Below, piece by piece: positions 22,641 to 34,300 of a stretch of 64,000 nucleotides of DNA. The stretch comes from Ignelater luminosus (Eukaryota; Arthropoda; Insecta; Coleoptera; Elateridae), in contig VTPC01090622.1 in NCBI GenBank assembly GCA_011009095.1, positions 62,001 through 126,000 on the forward strand, given 5' to 3'. The position numbers were made by a program, and so were the translations under genes. Below the pieces are notes generated by a model. That model did no database searches. It worked only from the letters and a program-made list of their open reading frames with translations, and was not told the origin of the DNA. How positions within the stretch are numbered: the stretch's first letter is position 1; each line of letters starts with the position of its first letter.

Positions 22641-25100
22641 AGCGGTTCCTGGATTATTTCTTCAGAGTAAAGATTAAACAGCATAGACGATGGCACACAT
22701 CCCTGTCTTACCCCCGCAATATTTCAATTTTTTCAGATAATTCATTGTTTATCTCCACTTTGGCTATTTGATTGAAATACAAGTGAATTTTAATTCTAAT
22801 ATCATTTCTATCTATATTTTTACTCTTTAGTAGCCGAATAAGATGGTTAATGCGCACTTTATCAAATGCTTTGTTGTAATCGAGAAAGCAAACATATAAT
22901 GGTTGATTACTGTCCACACATCTCTGAGTAAATACATTGAAACTAAATAAAGCCTCTCCTGTTCCCATTGCTCTTCTGAAGCCGAATTGTGATTCGCTAA
23001 TATCCTGATCTAGCTTTCTAAAAATGTTTTGTAGTATGCTCTTCAGAAAGATCTTAAGCGCGTGACTCATTAAACTAATTGTTGCATGTTTCAGTATTGT
23101 AATACATAAATATTGATTTAACACACTTTTTAGAAATGATTTCTCCGTTGTAAATTGTGTTATATAGGTCTACTAGCACGTCTATTTGATCGTCGGATAT
23201 TAATTTGAGTACTTCTGCTGTGATTTCATCAGGGCCTGGAGCTTTGTTAAGTTTTGCTAATTTCATGGCGTGTATCACCTCTTCCTTTGTTATGTTTGGA
23301 TCTTTTTTACCATTTGCATCATCTTGTATTATTTCCTGTTGACGTTCGTCTTCAAACAACTTTCGCACATACTCTGTCCATCTTTCCAACTTTTGTTTGG
23401 TATCATGGAATTATCTGTCTAATAAAATATTACTGTTATTCTGTTTTTTCGTATCCCGCCAGTTCTTTTATTCTCTTGTGAAAGTTAAAGTCATTATGTT
23501 TTCTTTGCAATTCTTCTATCTCTGTGCATTCGTTTTCATGCCATTTTCCTTGGCTCTTCGTGTTTTCTTCTTATTTCATTTTGAAAAGTTTCATAAGCAT
23601 ATTTATCTTTATTTTTGAACGATCTTCTGTATCCCATCAGTTGTAGTATTTCTACTGTTATCCATGGTTTATTTGCTTTGATGACTTTAATTTTCTCTAC
23701 AATCTCTTTACTCGCGTTTTCTAAGGCATTCTTGAAACTTTTCCATTTTTTATTTACATTATGATCCAGCAACTTTTCTTTTGTTTTATTCAATTCTTTG
23801 TTAATTTCTTGTGCTAGCTATTGTCTTATTACTGGGCCCTTTAAGTGCACACTACTAATCTGTTGTTGTTTCTGTTGCCTTTGTATTCTTTTTAGTCGTA
23901 CCGTAAATCTTACTGCTATTGAGTTGTGATCTGTTGCAGCATCCGCTCCGGGGTATGTCTTGGCTGATCCAACAGAGTTGCGATATCTTTTGTTTATTAA
24001 CACATACACTAACGATACTGTTATTCTTGTCTGCGGGAGACTTCCAAGTGTAGAGCCTTCTTTCATGTAGTTTGAATTGGGTATTTGCAACCACCATGTC
24101 TTGTTCTTGACAAAACTGTAATAGTCTGTCTCATCGTTTATTTCTTTTTCCCAATCCGTTTTCGCCAATAGTTTCTTCTACTTTCCCTTTTCCCAATTTC
24201 GCGTTAAAATCCCTCATTATAATTGTGATATCTCTGTTTTTTGTGATGTTTACATCCTGTTGGACTTCGTTGTAGAATTGTTCTAATCCTTCTTCATTTT
24301 TTCAGACGTAGAGACTTATATTTGAATGATATTTATTTGGCCCTGGATTGTTTTGGCTCTTATCATAATCACTCCATCGAGATGGGAATGTAACTGGTCA
24401 CAGATTGAGAAAACTCTTTTTCAACCGCTATCGCCACTCCACTTCAGTGTCGTGTGTCATTGTTGCCAAAATAATAGATCTTATATGCATTGATACTTAG
24501 TTCTCCTGAATTCGGCCATCTAATTTTGCTCAATCCCATTACATTGACACTAAGTCGTTGCATTTCTTGAAGTACATTGTGGATTTTTCCAATTTCAAAA
24601 ATGAATTTCACATTCCATGTACCGATCATCAGCTCCTTTCCTTTCTTACTGATTACATTCAAACCCGTCCTTCCCGGAGATCTTAATGAGGGACTAGAAA
24701 CTCCAGATAATTTTGTTCTGAACTTAGCCATTTTTATTACAGTAGGGATGACCATTGGGTCCTTTAATGTAGTGGTTTTCCGTTGCCTTCTGCATTCACA
24801 TGCTGTTGATCTCGAAAAGTTTGTTCATCTTTAGAGGCGATTTCTCACCCCATGGACAAAAGAGTCCCTTGCTCTTACCGGTTTTTCTACCTAGAGCTGT
24901 TGACCAGTAAGATTGGATCACTTATTCCGGCGATCTTTTGGTCCCTACCTGCGTTCGCCCACATTTCACCACGTGGAGGTACAGCTTCGGGTTTGTTATC
25001 AGTAGAAAGAGAACCTTTCGGCATTTCCTAACCCTCAAGAGCTTTCAAGAATTTTTTCAAATTTGTTTTGGCAACATACAAAAAAGGATTTTGATTAACA
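22641..25100 (-). mobile_element. RTE-like LINE, 5' UTR, endonuclease and most of RT (3' end missing)
   Basis: Minus strand, about 2.45 kb. 24755-24444: LMIGTWNVKFIFEIGKIHNV, LSVNVMGLSKIRWPNSGE (endonuclease start). 24168-23818: VLINKRYRNSV, YPGADAATDHNSIAVRFTVR (C-terminal endonuclease, Asp-His kept). 23793-23536: linker. 23389-23075: MERWTEYVRKLFED, MKLAKLNKAPGPDEITAEVL (RT N-terminus). 23124-22708: LMSHALKIFLKSILQNIFRK, SESQFGFRRAMGTGEALFSF, VCFLDYNKAFDKVRINHLIR (motif A). A single-base frameshift in a G run at about 22710 leads to GVRQGCVPSSMLFNLYSEEI (motif B). Motif C (ADD) and the 3' end are absent because the element stops at 22640. 24770-25000 is a likely 5' UTR. Loss of the 3' rather than the 5' end is not the usual dead-on-arrival LINE pattern. 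Confidence 0.85.
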
Positions 25101-25129
25101 AAAAAAGAGCCACATCTAGTTTGAACTAA

Positions 25130-26350
25130 ATAGTCAAAAATTTTAGAAACATTGGAAAGCAGCAAGATAGCTAGTTTGTAGTACTTTAACCTTTTGCGGT
25201 GGAATCATCTTTACAATTTTTAGTTCCTTCAAGGTTTCAAACAACTTACCTAATTCCATATTGTCCAAGGTTAAACCAAAGATCTTTTCTCTAGGAAATG
25301 TTCAATCCTCCAATACATTACAGTTTATTGACCTATTTGATATCGCAATTAGGTTACAGCACTCATTTTAGTGTTTTCCCTGTAGTAGCTTGCACAAATT
25401 CTTAATGGAGTGACTGTTAGGCTTGTTCGGTTCTGTTGGAATCCCTAGACGATCTGCTTTCTGCGTTCTAAGATCTCGCATTTTTATAGAATGTGTATCT
25501 TGTTGCACATTCTGCATTGTAGGTATCAAGTTTATTATGTCTAAGCGTTTGTTTACAGGTGCATACTCTGTTCATTATTATTGGGAATAAAAACTATTAA
25601 TTTTGCTCTTTATCAACATGGATTGTAAGTCTTCTCAGGATTAGAATCCTGAAACACATTATTAGCGTCTTTATGCTGCGTTTTGATGTATCTTTCTTAC
25701 CTGATCACTAACTGTTCTTGTTCAGTAACTCACATGAATTCAATTCAAAATATAGACTGTTAGTTTTTTCAGTTGTATTAGGTATTCTCATATTACTGTG
25801 AACTTCTTCATTTATTTCAGTCTTATGGTCACTTATCTATTAGATAAATCTGGTCCCATTCCCTTCTATTCGGTATAATATCCCCCAAGAAGTATCAAAG
25901 ACATATTTAGCTGTCATATGGTATATCATTGTGTCTACATGTATGGTTTTCATTTATCTATCATTAAGACAGTCTTTGCTTTCTCTAGTTCTTTCCCTAT
26001 ATGTCGATCAGTTTTAAATGAGTCTAGAGTCCAATGCCGCTCGAAGATACTTTACCTTTTCCGATATTTGCATTTCTACCACTTGAAATAGTAGCGGTTC
26101 AGTACCTGTTAATTTCCTTCTTCGAGTAAATGGTACGACAATTGTTTTAAATTAGATGAACTTAACCTTAAACCCTCTTCTTCCAACCATCTTTCGTTTC
26201 CTAACTGTATTGCTAAATTTGCTTTAGGTCAATATAACTAAAATAAAAATCAATTGTCCATTTTGGGTGATAGTTCTCAGCAATCCATTTACGATGAGGT
26301 ACCATAGTTGTAGGAGGAATAGCTCTACCTACTCTAATGTCTATCCTCTT
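25130..26350 (-). pseudogene. R1/Jockey-like LINE, RT C-terminal relic
   Basis: Minus strand. Best part is 26210-26000: WLEEEGLR, then in a shifted frame KTIVVPFTRRRKLTGTEPLL and MQISEKVKYLRAALDSRL. This matches the RT thumb region of R1-type elements (GL.vNp.KTelv.FtrrrKl ... sVKYLGv.LD.+L.W). Lower down, WGILYRIEGNG and ADRLGIPTEPNKPNSHS are protein-like but not securely placed. 26250-26345 reads KRIDIRVGRAIPPTTMV and PHRKWIAENYHPKW, unidentified. Many stops. Whether everything from 25130 belongs to one element is uncertain. Confidence 0.5.
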
Positions 26351-29300
26351 AGCGGGACTTTCCTGATTCGTTTTTTATTTTGCTAAATTTCTTTTTTGAT
26401 TTCTTAAAAGACTTTTATAGTTTTATGTATTATCATTCTGATTGCTAAAACATACTGAATAAAATCAAATATGTTGTACTATAACCTTTACTGTTTGGAT
26501 TAAATTTTAATTCTCTATTGTTTTCTTGTTTCTCTTACAAAGTGTTAGTCTGTTCTCAATATTTGCTTTACTCGATTTTTCTTGATTATTTCTTTCTAAA
26601 GCCTATCTCTATATGTTACATTCTGTATTTTCAATTCAACGTTGATATATTATTCCAAGATGTCTTTTTATCATTTGTGTTTAGAGTCCTTACCGCCTAA
26701 AAGTCCCGTTATAGAAACAACTGCAGGCATTTAAGTGTTTTTACAAGTGTTGGTTACTGGACTCACGACTAAACCCTTTCCTTTTGTACCAGCTTGAGAC
26801 TCTTAGCAGTACGTGGTATCTAATTGTAATATTTGAACAGTGTAAGTGTATTTCTATCAATAAGTTTGAGTTTTATCTGCTTTAAACATAGTTTTGTTCT
26901 TTACAGTAATACAACTCCAATGGTAACTAAATATAAAACCTCAGCAACTTTATAAATGAATATAAATATTCTTCTAAATCCATTCTTTTATAAAATTTTA
27001 AACTCCATTGTTAACATTAACTCTTTCCAAAGTGGACATTTTTTTCACTGTTGTAATTACGTGACAAAAGTCTTCCGAAGTCATTTAAACCTTAAATTGT
27101 TTCACCTTAAAGGAATTAAACTCGAATCCATCTTGACCTGTTTCCAGTCAAGATAAATACTAATTGTAAGTTGTAAAATGTAGTTAGTGCACTTCTCAAG
27201 AAAATTACGGGTTAAGTGGCCTTTGTACCCATCCATTTAAAGGAGACGATTTCGATCTTATTTAATTATTACTGGTTTGCGTAATTCTAAACATTACTTA
27301 TCTGTAATCAAGTAAGCTGTTATTAAAGAATGCTTTTAATTTGTTGTCAACTAATGAATCACAGCATGTCAGATAGGGCGAGCTGACTATAATTAAATTA
27401 ATGAGAAAATTAAAGCACTTTATCTTCAGCAAATTAATGTTATAACGCCGTCAAAATTCTCGAGTCGATTAATCAATGATGTTAACTTGATATATGATCG
27501 CAGTGGGCTAAGAGTTATAGTGCTGAAACCTGGTGGAGTGATTGTTGTTCTATAGGGTGCGGGGTAGTTGTGACAGGCGGTAGACAGCATGCGGTCACGC
27601 GAATTGAGCACGTTAGTAGCTCCCGTTCGACCAACAGCCACTCTGCGGGGCTTGAAAATAAGCAGCTCGTTCATATAATGTTATCGACCGGCTATCATCA
27701 TTGTCTGGTGTCCTTTTTTTTCCGAGGATCAGGATCCAACCACCTCTTTTATTTGCCTTTACCAAATTAAGATTTCCTTATCGATACAAACACTCCGCAA
27801 TTCGGGATCGTGGGAATTTTCGCAGAGACAATTTGAATTTTAGATCGAATATTGACATTTAAGATTATAGCGGATTACTTACCTTGGGTAAGAATAGCCG
27901 TGTTTAATGTAGCGGGAATGACATTATTATTCATGTTTTAAAGGTCTAACTCGGAATAAATGTCATACGTTTCGTATCCGTCCGGAGGAATTGTAAGTTT
28001 GCATTAAACGGAATGTAATCGTTTAAATTTACAACATTCTTATTCTTTCACATTATTTATATAGATTTGTAAGCCTTTTTCTTTAATATTTTACTTTCTT
28101 CCTATTCAGTGGAAACAAATACTTCTCTTAATGAAATGTCACATTATATTTTTCTTAAGTTTCTGGTATTGTGTTTTTAAAAAGACTTCCGTGTTTTTAC
28201 TTTTCCATTGCCAGTTTACAAAAGGAGTGTAGAAAAGGTAATTTAATTACATTAAGTGTATATAACATTAAAATGCGAAATGGAAGTACTGGGTAAAAAC
28301 AAAAACAGTCCAATCAAATAAAGTTCCATGAACAAACATATTTAAATTTCTTTTCTTCTATAACACGATTCTGCAAATAAACCACAAATATAATTTTCCT
28401 TTTCTTTTCTCAGATATTGTATTTGTATAGTTTTAAAAAAAATCCAGCTACTTAAATTTGAAAACAATATTTGATTCGAACTTTATAAAATACATACGTT
28501 TGCAATTTAGGAGAACCCGAGATTTGCTTAAAAATTTATAAGAAAGGAAACCGTAGAATTCAAGTGGATTTCCGTTGATAATAGGGTTGATGCTTCATGG
28601 AATTTATTTAAAATTAAAGTTCTAACTCAGGCCACCGGAAAGAACATGTGGTATGTCTATTATTTGTTATTACTAATAATAAACCAGGAACAAAGCAAAT
28701 TGCTTGGTAAAATGACGTAATCGAAGGAAAAAGAGACTAGTTGGCTTTCAAATAAACGGCATAAGCTATAAAGAATAATTATCTGTAGAAAAGTATAACT
28801 TGAAGAATTCCATGCTGTGACGTGTTTATAAATTGCAAGAAAAGCCAAGTCGCTTAGAATTTATTGTAATCAATCAAATTAATAAGGATTCATTAATAAC
28901 ATAGACACTATGCGTAGGTTATAGAATTATCTTGGGAAATGGAAGTCTACTGTAAATGAAATTAAATAGAATTAAACAGACGTGTTCTTGAAGCGTGCAA
29001 AGTATGTTCCGAACAGGAAAGTAGAAAAAACCTTTTTCCCATATAAGATCCTACACCTAATATGTTACAGATTATTATTAGTCAGGAATAATTTAATTAG
29101 CCTTCATCTACGTTTAATTTAATTTATTTAGAAATAACGTACATGATTACCTATTTTTTCAAATTCCAATTCTTCATGTAACTTTTATCCAGCGTTAGAT
29201 AAATAGATAATGCAAGAACGTGCAAATGAGGCAACTTATCACAAGCAAGTAGGCGCTACGCAGTGGAGAATAAAACAACTGAAACTGACTGCACCGCGCA

Positions 29301-31075
29301 TCACACTGTTTACCACACGAAGATGCTTCTGCCTGGGCACCAAGTACCCTAGCGCCGACCCTGACTGAAGACCTTTAGCCGTCTCACTTGGTATGACGTA
29401 ATTCGTACTTTCGAGCTAATATTCCTTTGGTTATTTAGTGTTTACGAGTATTTAAGAATAGATTCCCAGCGTTTCTCATTTCCGAGACTTTTAATAAAAA
29501 CCAATATCTGCGTAAGCCCTGAATTCGATGTCCTACCTTATAATTTTATCAATTCTAGATGTAGTTTTTGTAGAGTCGGGGATTATCTCGAGATTCTTTG
29601 GCATTTCGTCGTAATTCTTCATACCAGAGTTTTTCCAGGCTTTTCAAGAATTTAATAACATCAGGGGAACTCATATCTGTAAGTTCCTAAGTACTTTTTG
29701 TACGATCAGTGTAATGCTACGAATTATCTAAAGCAGGGCCGACGCATATAAGGCAATTTTCCAAAGGCACACTATACGTGCACCTTGTTTACAGCACTGT
29801 GGCGCCAAATATCGTAGCGCTGCTACCAATTTGTTTGCGAGTACAATTCTGAGATTATCTGAGCAAAAATCCTGCGATACACTTTCCGGGTTTATAAATA
29901 TTTCAAACTACCTGCTGCAGAGTAAGTAAACTATGGGTTTATACCTACTATAATCAGAAGGGTCAGAAGAGATGCGGCAAAAGTTAAATTAATTTCTTTG
30001 ATCAGATTTCCTAACTCGAATATCCGATGCCAAATAATGACACATCTTGAAAAACAAAGACGTCGTGTTCAAGTTTCAATCAGTCAACTCGCCATTTCAA
30101 ATAAATTTACAAGACGATTGTACTCTGATGTTTTCATTAATGCGTCAAATGTACCCTGTCCCCGTCGTAGAACTTTATTAACGGAAAGTAAGTGTATTCA
30201 AAGCAGGACATACAGCAAAAATACAAATCAAAGCGAAGAAAGGATTGCAACTTGTATCAGCAAAGGAGACAACTGGATAACTTCAACCTACCTCGATTTT
30301 ATGTTATGTAAAGATACCAAGAGTTCTAACGGTAAACCTAAAGTAAAGCAACTGCAAGAAAATATAGCATGAAAGAATTTTCAAATGACGCGAACCCGGT
30401 GTCAGACTGTTTACAATAGCGCAAGTGGATACACAAGTAGTGACCATGAATTCATCCGAAAATAAAGTGCGTACCCTAAATGAGTACGTACAGGAGGGCA
30501 AGAAAATAGCTTGAACTGATGAAGCACAATCCTACCTATTTTACCGCCAAACAAGGGGTCGTTCCCGAGCTGGTTGCCAGTCTGCACTACCATGGAGATT
30601 CCTTCAACGCAAATTTAGCAATTGCTTTGATTAAAGACCTTTTGAAACACTGACAGAATACATGTAACTCGCTGACTTGGGATCGGGATCGGAGCAACTC
30701 TGTTGCGCTTTGCAACTTATTTTTCAATGCTAATCTCACCCAGATTATTTAATGCAAAATTAAATTCTACGTGAAACTCGTTTGGGTTTTCCCCAAGCAG
30801 CTGCTTTTAGTGTTGTGCAACAACGATTGGTTACATTATTGATGATGCAATGCAACAGACCAGTGTACACCATGCTGTCGTAATTGCTCTAAACATAACC
30901 TCACCTAACTGCATTTTAACGAACATAATATCATGTAATTATGTTATAAGTTTTAAAAAGTTTTGTTTCAATAAAAGCTCATTGCCCACACGTACACCAC
31001 CAACAGCATCCGTGAAATGAAACCCAGTAGTCTTAATCATGTTTCTACTCAGCGGATGTCCAACGGTTGTGAGAA
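26351..31075. other. Non-coding DNA with no assignable gene
   Basis: Mostly AT-rich. A 124-codon plus-strand frame at 29998-30372 (rich in Ser, Thr, Arg and Lys) has no motif I recognise and no splice support. 27480-27700 and 29230-29420 are more GC-rich than the surroundings, without identifiable content. Confidence 0.4.
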
Positions 31076-31430
31076 CATATACGCTCCAATACCACCACTG
31101 GACTAGCCAGGTGGAGATTTATTCAAAAAATGAAGATGGATTTTTGGAAATCGTGCTCAACAGAATATCTGGGCAGTCCTCAGCAACGCTATAGATGGAA
31201 AATGCCAATCGAAAACGTTAACATTGGAAAACTGGTCCTACTGAAAGATAATACCATCAACCCAGCAAATTAGCCGCTTGCCAGAATATCCGTACACCCA
31301 GCGATGGAACAGTCCGAGTCGCAACAGTTTAGCGACCAGGAGCGACAACTACGAAAAGGCCCATTAACAAACTCCTACCTCTCCCAGTAGACGTAGAAAT
31401 GAAACCAGATATGGAAGTCAAAGCAAGATT
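31076..31430 (+). pseudogene. BEL/Pao retrotransposon, pol C-terminal end (DUF5641-like)
   Basis: Plus strand. 31110-31260 reads ARWRFIQKMKMDFWKS then WSTEYLGSLQQRYRWKMPIE and IGKLVLLKDN. After a frame change, 31300-31430 reads DGTVRVATV, stop, RPGATTTKRPINKLLPLPVD. This is the fixed C-terminal block after the integrase of BEL/Pao polyproteins (RWQ.i..l...FW.RW..EYl..LQ.R.KW ... VGdlVlikd ... PGsDG.vRVa.V+T......RPi.kL..LP). Two in-frame stops and one shift make it dead. Protease, RT, RNase H and integrase core are missing upstream: this is only the last ~110 codons. The sequence after 31430 is likely the element's 3' region. Confidence 0.85.
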
Positions 31431-31917
31431 GTTCATGGGGGGACTGGTCCGTCACGATCTTCCGAGGGAGAACCAACAACAATGGATTTGACAGCCGTTA
31501 CATCGACCAGCTGCACACTGAACATTCCAATCCGAAGAAGGGGGAAGATGCTAGTGCATTTTCTTCCCACATCAGCTTATTGCATCAGCAACCAGTAACA
31601 TCACTATGGGGACAATCTTCTCCCGAGCCTACAACCACCAACATAACAGATTCGCACACAGGTGCAGACCAATGATGAATGACATGGTCGCTTGTGGGAT
31701 CGACACAATGCAGCAATCTCGTGCACTGCAAAGTGCCCTTTCGTAGCTGTGTCAAGTCATTCTAGTGAGGCCGAGGATTTACGCCCCTCTACCTTACCGC
31801 TGAAGAAGATACCATAACCGAAGACCGGCAACAACCAACAACCTCTGCAGTGGACAAGAAATCAGAGCTCACGAACACTCGATCTCGACGAGGAAGGATT
31901 AGGGTTCGCACATGCAG

Positions 31918-32115
31918 GGCAGCTCACCAGAAGTTGTACCAGAAGCATCATATTTAGAACTCGCCACACAAAGCGGGTGCACATACAAGATAGCTCATCG
32001 GAAGCTCTGGCAACAAGGCACCTCATCAGAAGCTGTGCCAGAAGCATCATACTTAGCACTCGTCATACGAAGCGGGTACACATACAAGGCAGCTCATCAG
32101 AAGTGTAACAGGTCC
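31918..32115 (+). repeat. 99-bp tandem repeat, two copies (putative BEL/Pao 3' region)
   Basis: Unit 1 starts at 31918 (GGCAGCTCACCAGAAG) and unit 2 at 32017 (GGCACCTCATCAGAAG). The 99-base period keeps one plus-strand frame open through both (VPEASYLELATQSG / VPEASYLALVIRSG). The start of a third, diverged unit is visible at 33133. In-frame period may be chance; there is no known protein match. Location right after a BEL/Pao pol end suggests LTR or pre-LTR DNA, but no LTR border was defined. Confidence 0.7.
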
Positions 32116-32220
32116 GTAACCCAAACACATTTGTTAGTTTACGTCTTCAACATGTAATGAAGAAGATGCAGCAAAGCTACACTAGATCCGTAACCCAGAC
32201 GCATTTATTAGTTTACGTCG

Positions 32221-33059
32221 CACTGTGGTCTGAGATTCGTTGTTAGGCGGCAAAAAGTCAAAAAGTCAAGATATTTAAAAGTTTGTTATTATTGTTTATT
32301 TACTTTCTTAACCCTTGTTAGAACAGTGGAACAGCGTTTATATTATTTTTAAATTAGTTAATTCAATACTGTCGAGAGGTGAAGTCGAAAATTTTGTAAG
32401 GTGCGTTGAAATAAGGATCTGTTTGAGACACTGATTTATTAGTATGATTATTGTAGAAGTTTTCTTGGCTCAAGTAAATGGACACATTTAAGTATAAATA
32501 AACTTATATATACTTATTGAACTGATTATCTTCAATTTATCTAACGTGGCAGTTGTAAATTCACATTTTCGTAACTTTTTTCAATTCTTTGGACTAGAAC
32601 TTTTTAGTTACAACTAGTTACAAAATCAACTAAATAATTTCTTAAAATATAAGTAAAAAGCTATCATTTCACGAAGTTTCATTGTCCGCCTCTGTCTGCT
32701 TCAAAAGATATGATCAAATAAAAATTGATGTGTAATAGGGAACACCATACCAGGAAATCTCTTCCAAAAAATACAAATACAGATTTATTTTATAGACGTC
32801 TGGTAACCTCTGATCCATACATAACGACTTTGCGGAAAATGCCAATTAAAAGAACTGCCACAATTTGTGACGCAGTCAAATCTTTATTAATTATGGAAGA
32901 TGAAAATGACGCTTAGATATAAAATGTATATTTTATATTTTATTATAAAATATAAATAAAATATTTTAAAACCTAAAAAACAAAGTTAAATACATTGTTC
33001 AGTGAATCAGGTACAATCTAGACTTTTTGCCGCCTAAAACACGGTCCCAGATCACAGTG
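32221..33059 (+). mobile_element. Transib deletion derivative (839 bp) with TIRs and CGTCG target duplication
   Basis: Inverted ends of about 40 bases: left begins CACTGTGGTCTGAGATTCG at 32221, right ends CCCAGATCACAGTG at 33059. Reverse-complemented, the right end reads CACTGTGATCTGGGACCG. Both TIRs share TAGGCGGCAAAAAGTC inside. The element is flanked by direct copies of CGTCG (32216-32220 and 33060-33064). Five-base GC-rich target duplications and TIRs starting CAC are Transib hallmarks. An internal frame encodes the C-terminal end of a Transib-like transposase (32732-32916). The rest of the transposase is deleted. Inserted inside the 74-bp repeat of the BEL/Pao 3' region, so younger than it. 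Confidence 0.75.
32732..32916 (+). pseudogene. Transib transposase, C-terminal remnant
   Basis: Plus-strand frame reading CNREHHTRKSLPKNTNTDLF, YRRLVTSDPYITTLRKMP, then a basic and acidic tail to a natural TAG stop at 32914-32916. The block (F/Y)RxxHxRKxSRxxxNxDxxxRLLxxSDPxIxxxRK is the conserved C-terminus of Transib transposases, corresponding to the C-terminal part of the RAG1 core. No catalytic residue is in this fragment with certainty. Confidence 0.65.
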
Positions 33060-33132
33060 CGTCGCCAAGATGTAATGGAGAAGACGTAGCAAAGCTGCAA
33101 CAGGTCCGTAACCGGACACATACAGTGTACAG

Positions 33133-33945
33133 GGCAGCTCACCCGCAGCTGTACCGAGAAGAAAGGTATTAGTCCGCATCAAGGACTAAACAACGAGCTC
33201 CGTATACCACGTCAGGTATAAGAGTCAAGTCGCTGCAGAGCAGACGGATTCGAACATCTTCGTAAAGAATTTACTCTCCTTTGCGGAGTAACGGAGTTAA
33301 GTAGTTTCAGACAAAGAAGTTTTCTAGATTGTTTGCAACACATTACAAATTCATTGTGTCACATTTCACAAACGAAAAACACATCAGCGTTACAAAACCC
33401 TGACAAGGCAACAGGAAAAGTCTATCACCTTACACAATACAACAAGATACAAATACTATTATAGTAAATGCAAAAGGTTTACGTTGTTAAAAAGGTGAAA
33501 CAAAATTATAATAATTGCAAGTTGTAGAATTGTAATATTTTCATTGTTACCTAGATTTGTAAAAATTGAATTCTTTGTAACCTGGTTATTGTTATATTTA
33601 TTGTTGTTAACTAACTTGAAATATATAAATAGGAAATTTGGAAACTTAATAAACAGTATTATCATTCAATTGGTTTTACTCACTACAAATGTATTAGCTG
33701 CTCTTAAGTCTTTCAATGAGATAATTGGACCATGAGACTGTGGTCCAGGCTATACATTACAACTCGAGATTAGCCTTCTAAGCTAATATCACCAACACAA
33801 CTTGCCGCCTATGGTTGGAAGATTGTTCACCTTCAAAATAATCTCCCATTGAAAAATTCTGAAATACAAATGACGTTTTGTAAAATACGATTGGAAAAGG
33901 TTTAGTAGTTGTTCAGAAGTTCAAAGTGCACCGCTTTTGCAAATT
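33133..33945. other. End of putative BEL/Pao 3' region and AT-rich flank
   Basis: 33133-33400 continues the diverged repeat and may be the end of the LTR region (CTCCTTTGCGGAGTAACGG near 33278), without a definable LTR edge. 33400-33945 is AT-rich with no recognisable coding. Confidence 0.35.
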
Positions 33946-33949
33946 TTCG

Positions 33950-34300
33950 GAATATACATACAACTTCGCCTTGTTTACTCACGGAATTTTCTGTTTACTT
34001 TTGACCGAATTATGAAAGAAAATCAATTTTTTGTCTCCTAAAACAAATCTTTTTGAAAATGTGTCACACGGGGAATTGTTAACTAGTTGTTGAGAAATGT
34101 CAACTCGCTGTTTAATTTGCATTTCAGTTAAATTCCAAGGGATTAAGTCTAGGTCTTTTATTAACAAAACCGATACGATTCAAGTGACAGCTGTTATAAT
34201 ATTTAAAGTACCAAATGTGTCTGATATCTCCCGAGTGTTGCTATGTGAATTCTTCTTTATTACTGTGCATAATTTTGCATAATCGACTTTACATAGATAA
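33950..34300 (-). pseudogene. mariner-like (DD34D-type) transposase relic, N-terminal to first catalytic region
   Basis: Minus-strand frame 34167-33979 reads LDLIPWNLTEMQIKQRVDIS, QQLVNNSPCDTFSKRFVLGD, KKLIFFHNSVKSKQK. This follows the mariner block W.PH.Lte.q...R...c..LL......FL.ri.tgDEkwi...n..+k..W. The first catalytic Asp is kept (GDEKW is GDKKL). 34300-34180 adds SNTRDISDTFGTLN and VNKRPRL in shifted frames, compatible with the HTH part. The second and third catalytic regions are missing. It is not the same family as the young mariner at 60.7 kb. Confidence 0.65.

Larger units (their letters stand above)
32110..33132 (+). repeat. 74-bp tandem repeat, second copy split by a Transib insertion
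   Basis: Unit 1 begins at 32110 (AGGTCCGTAACCCAAACAC) and unit 2 at 32184 (AGATCCGTAACCCAGACGC). Unit 2 stops at TTTACGTCG (32220) and resumes after 33064 with CCAAGATGTAATGGAGAAGA, matching unit 1 position for position. A third start, AGGTCCGTAACC, lies at about 33103. Removing the insertion and one CGTCG restores a continuous 74-base repeat. Confidence 0.75.

Noticed and set aside
29998..30372. 124-codon plus-strand open frame
   Set aside because: No recognisable domain and low-complexity Ser/Thr/Lys composition; kept only as a note.
32110..32220. 32221-33059 read as part of the BEL/Pao LTR
   Set aside because: It has its own inverted ends and target duplication and interrupts a repeat unit, so it is a later insertion.
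31918..33140. CRISPR-like array from regularly repeated units
   Set aside because: Units are adjacent tandem copies of 99 and 74 bases without unique spacers, in a eukaryotic context.
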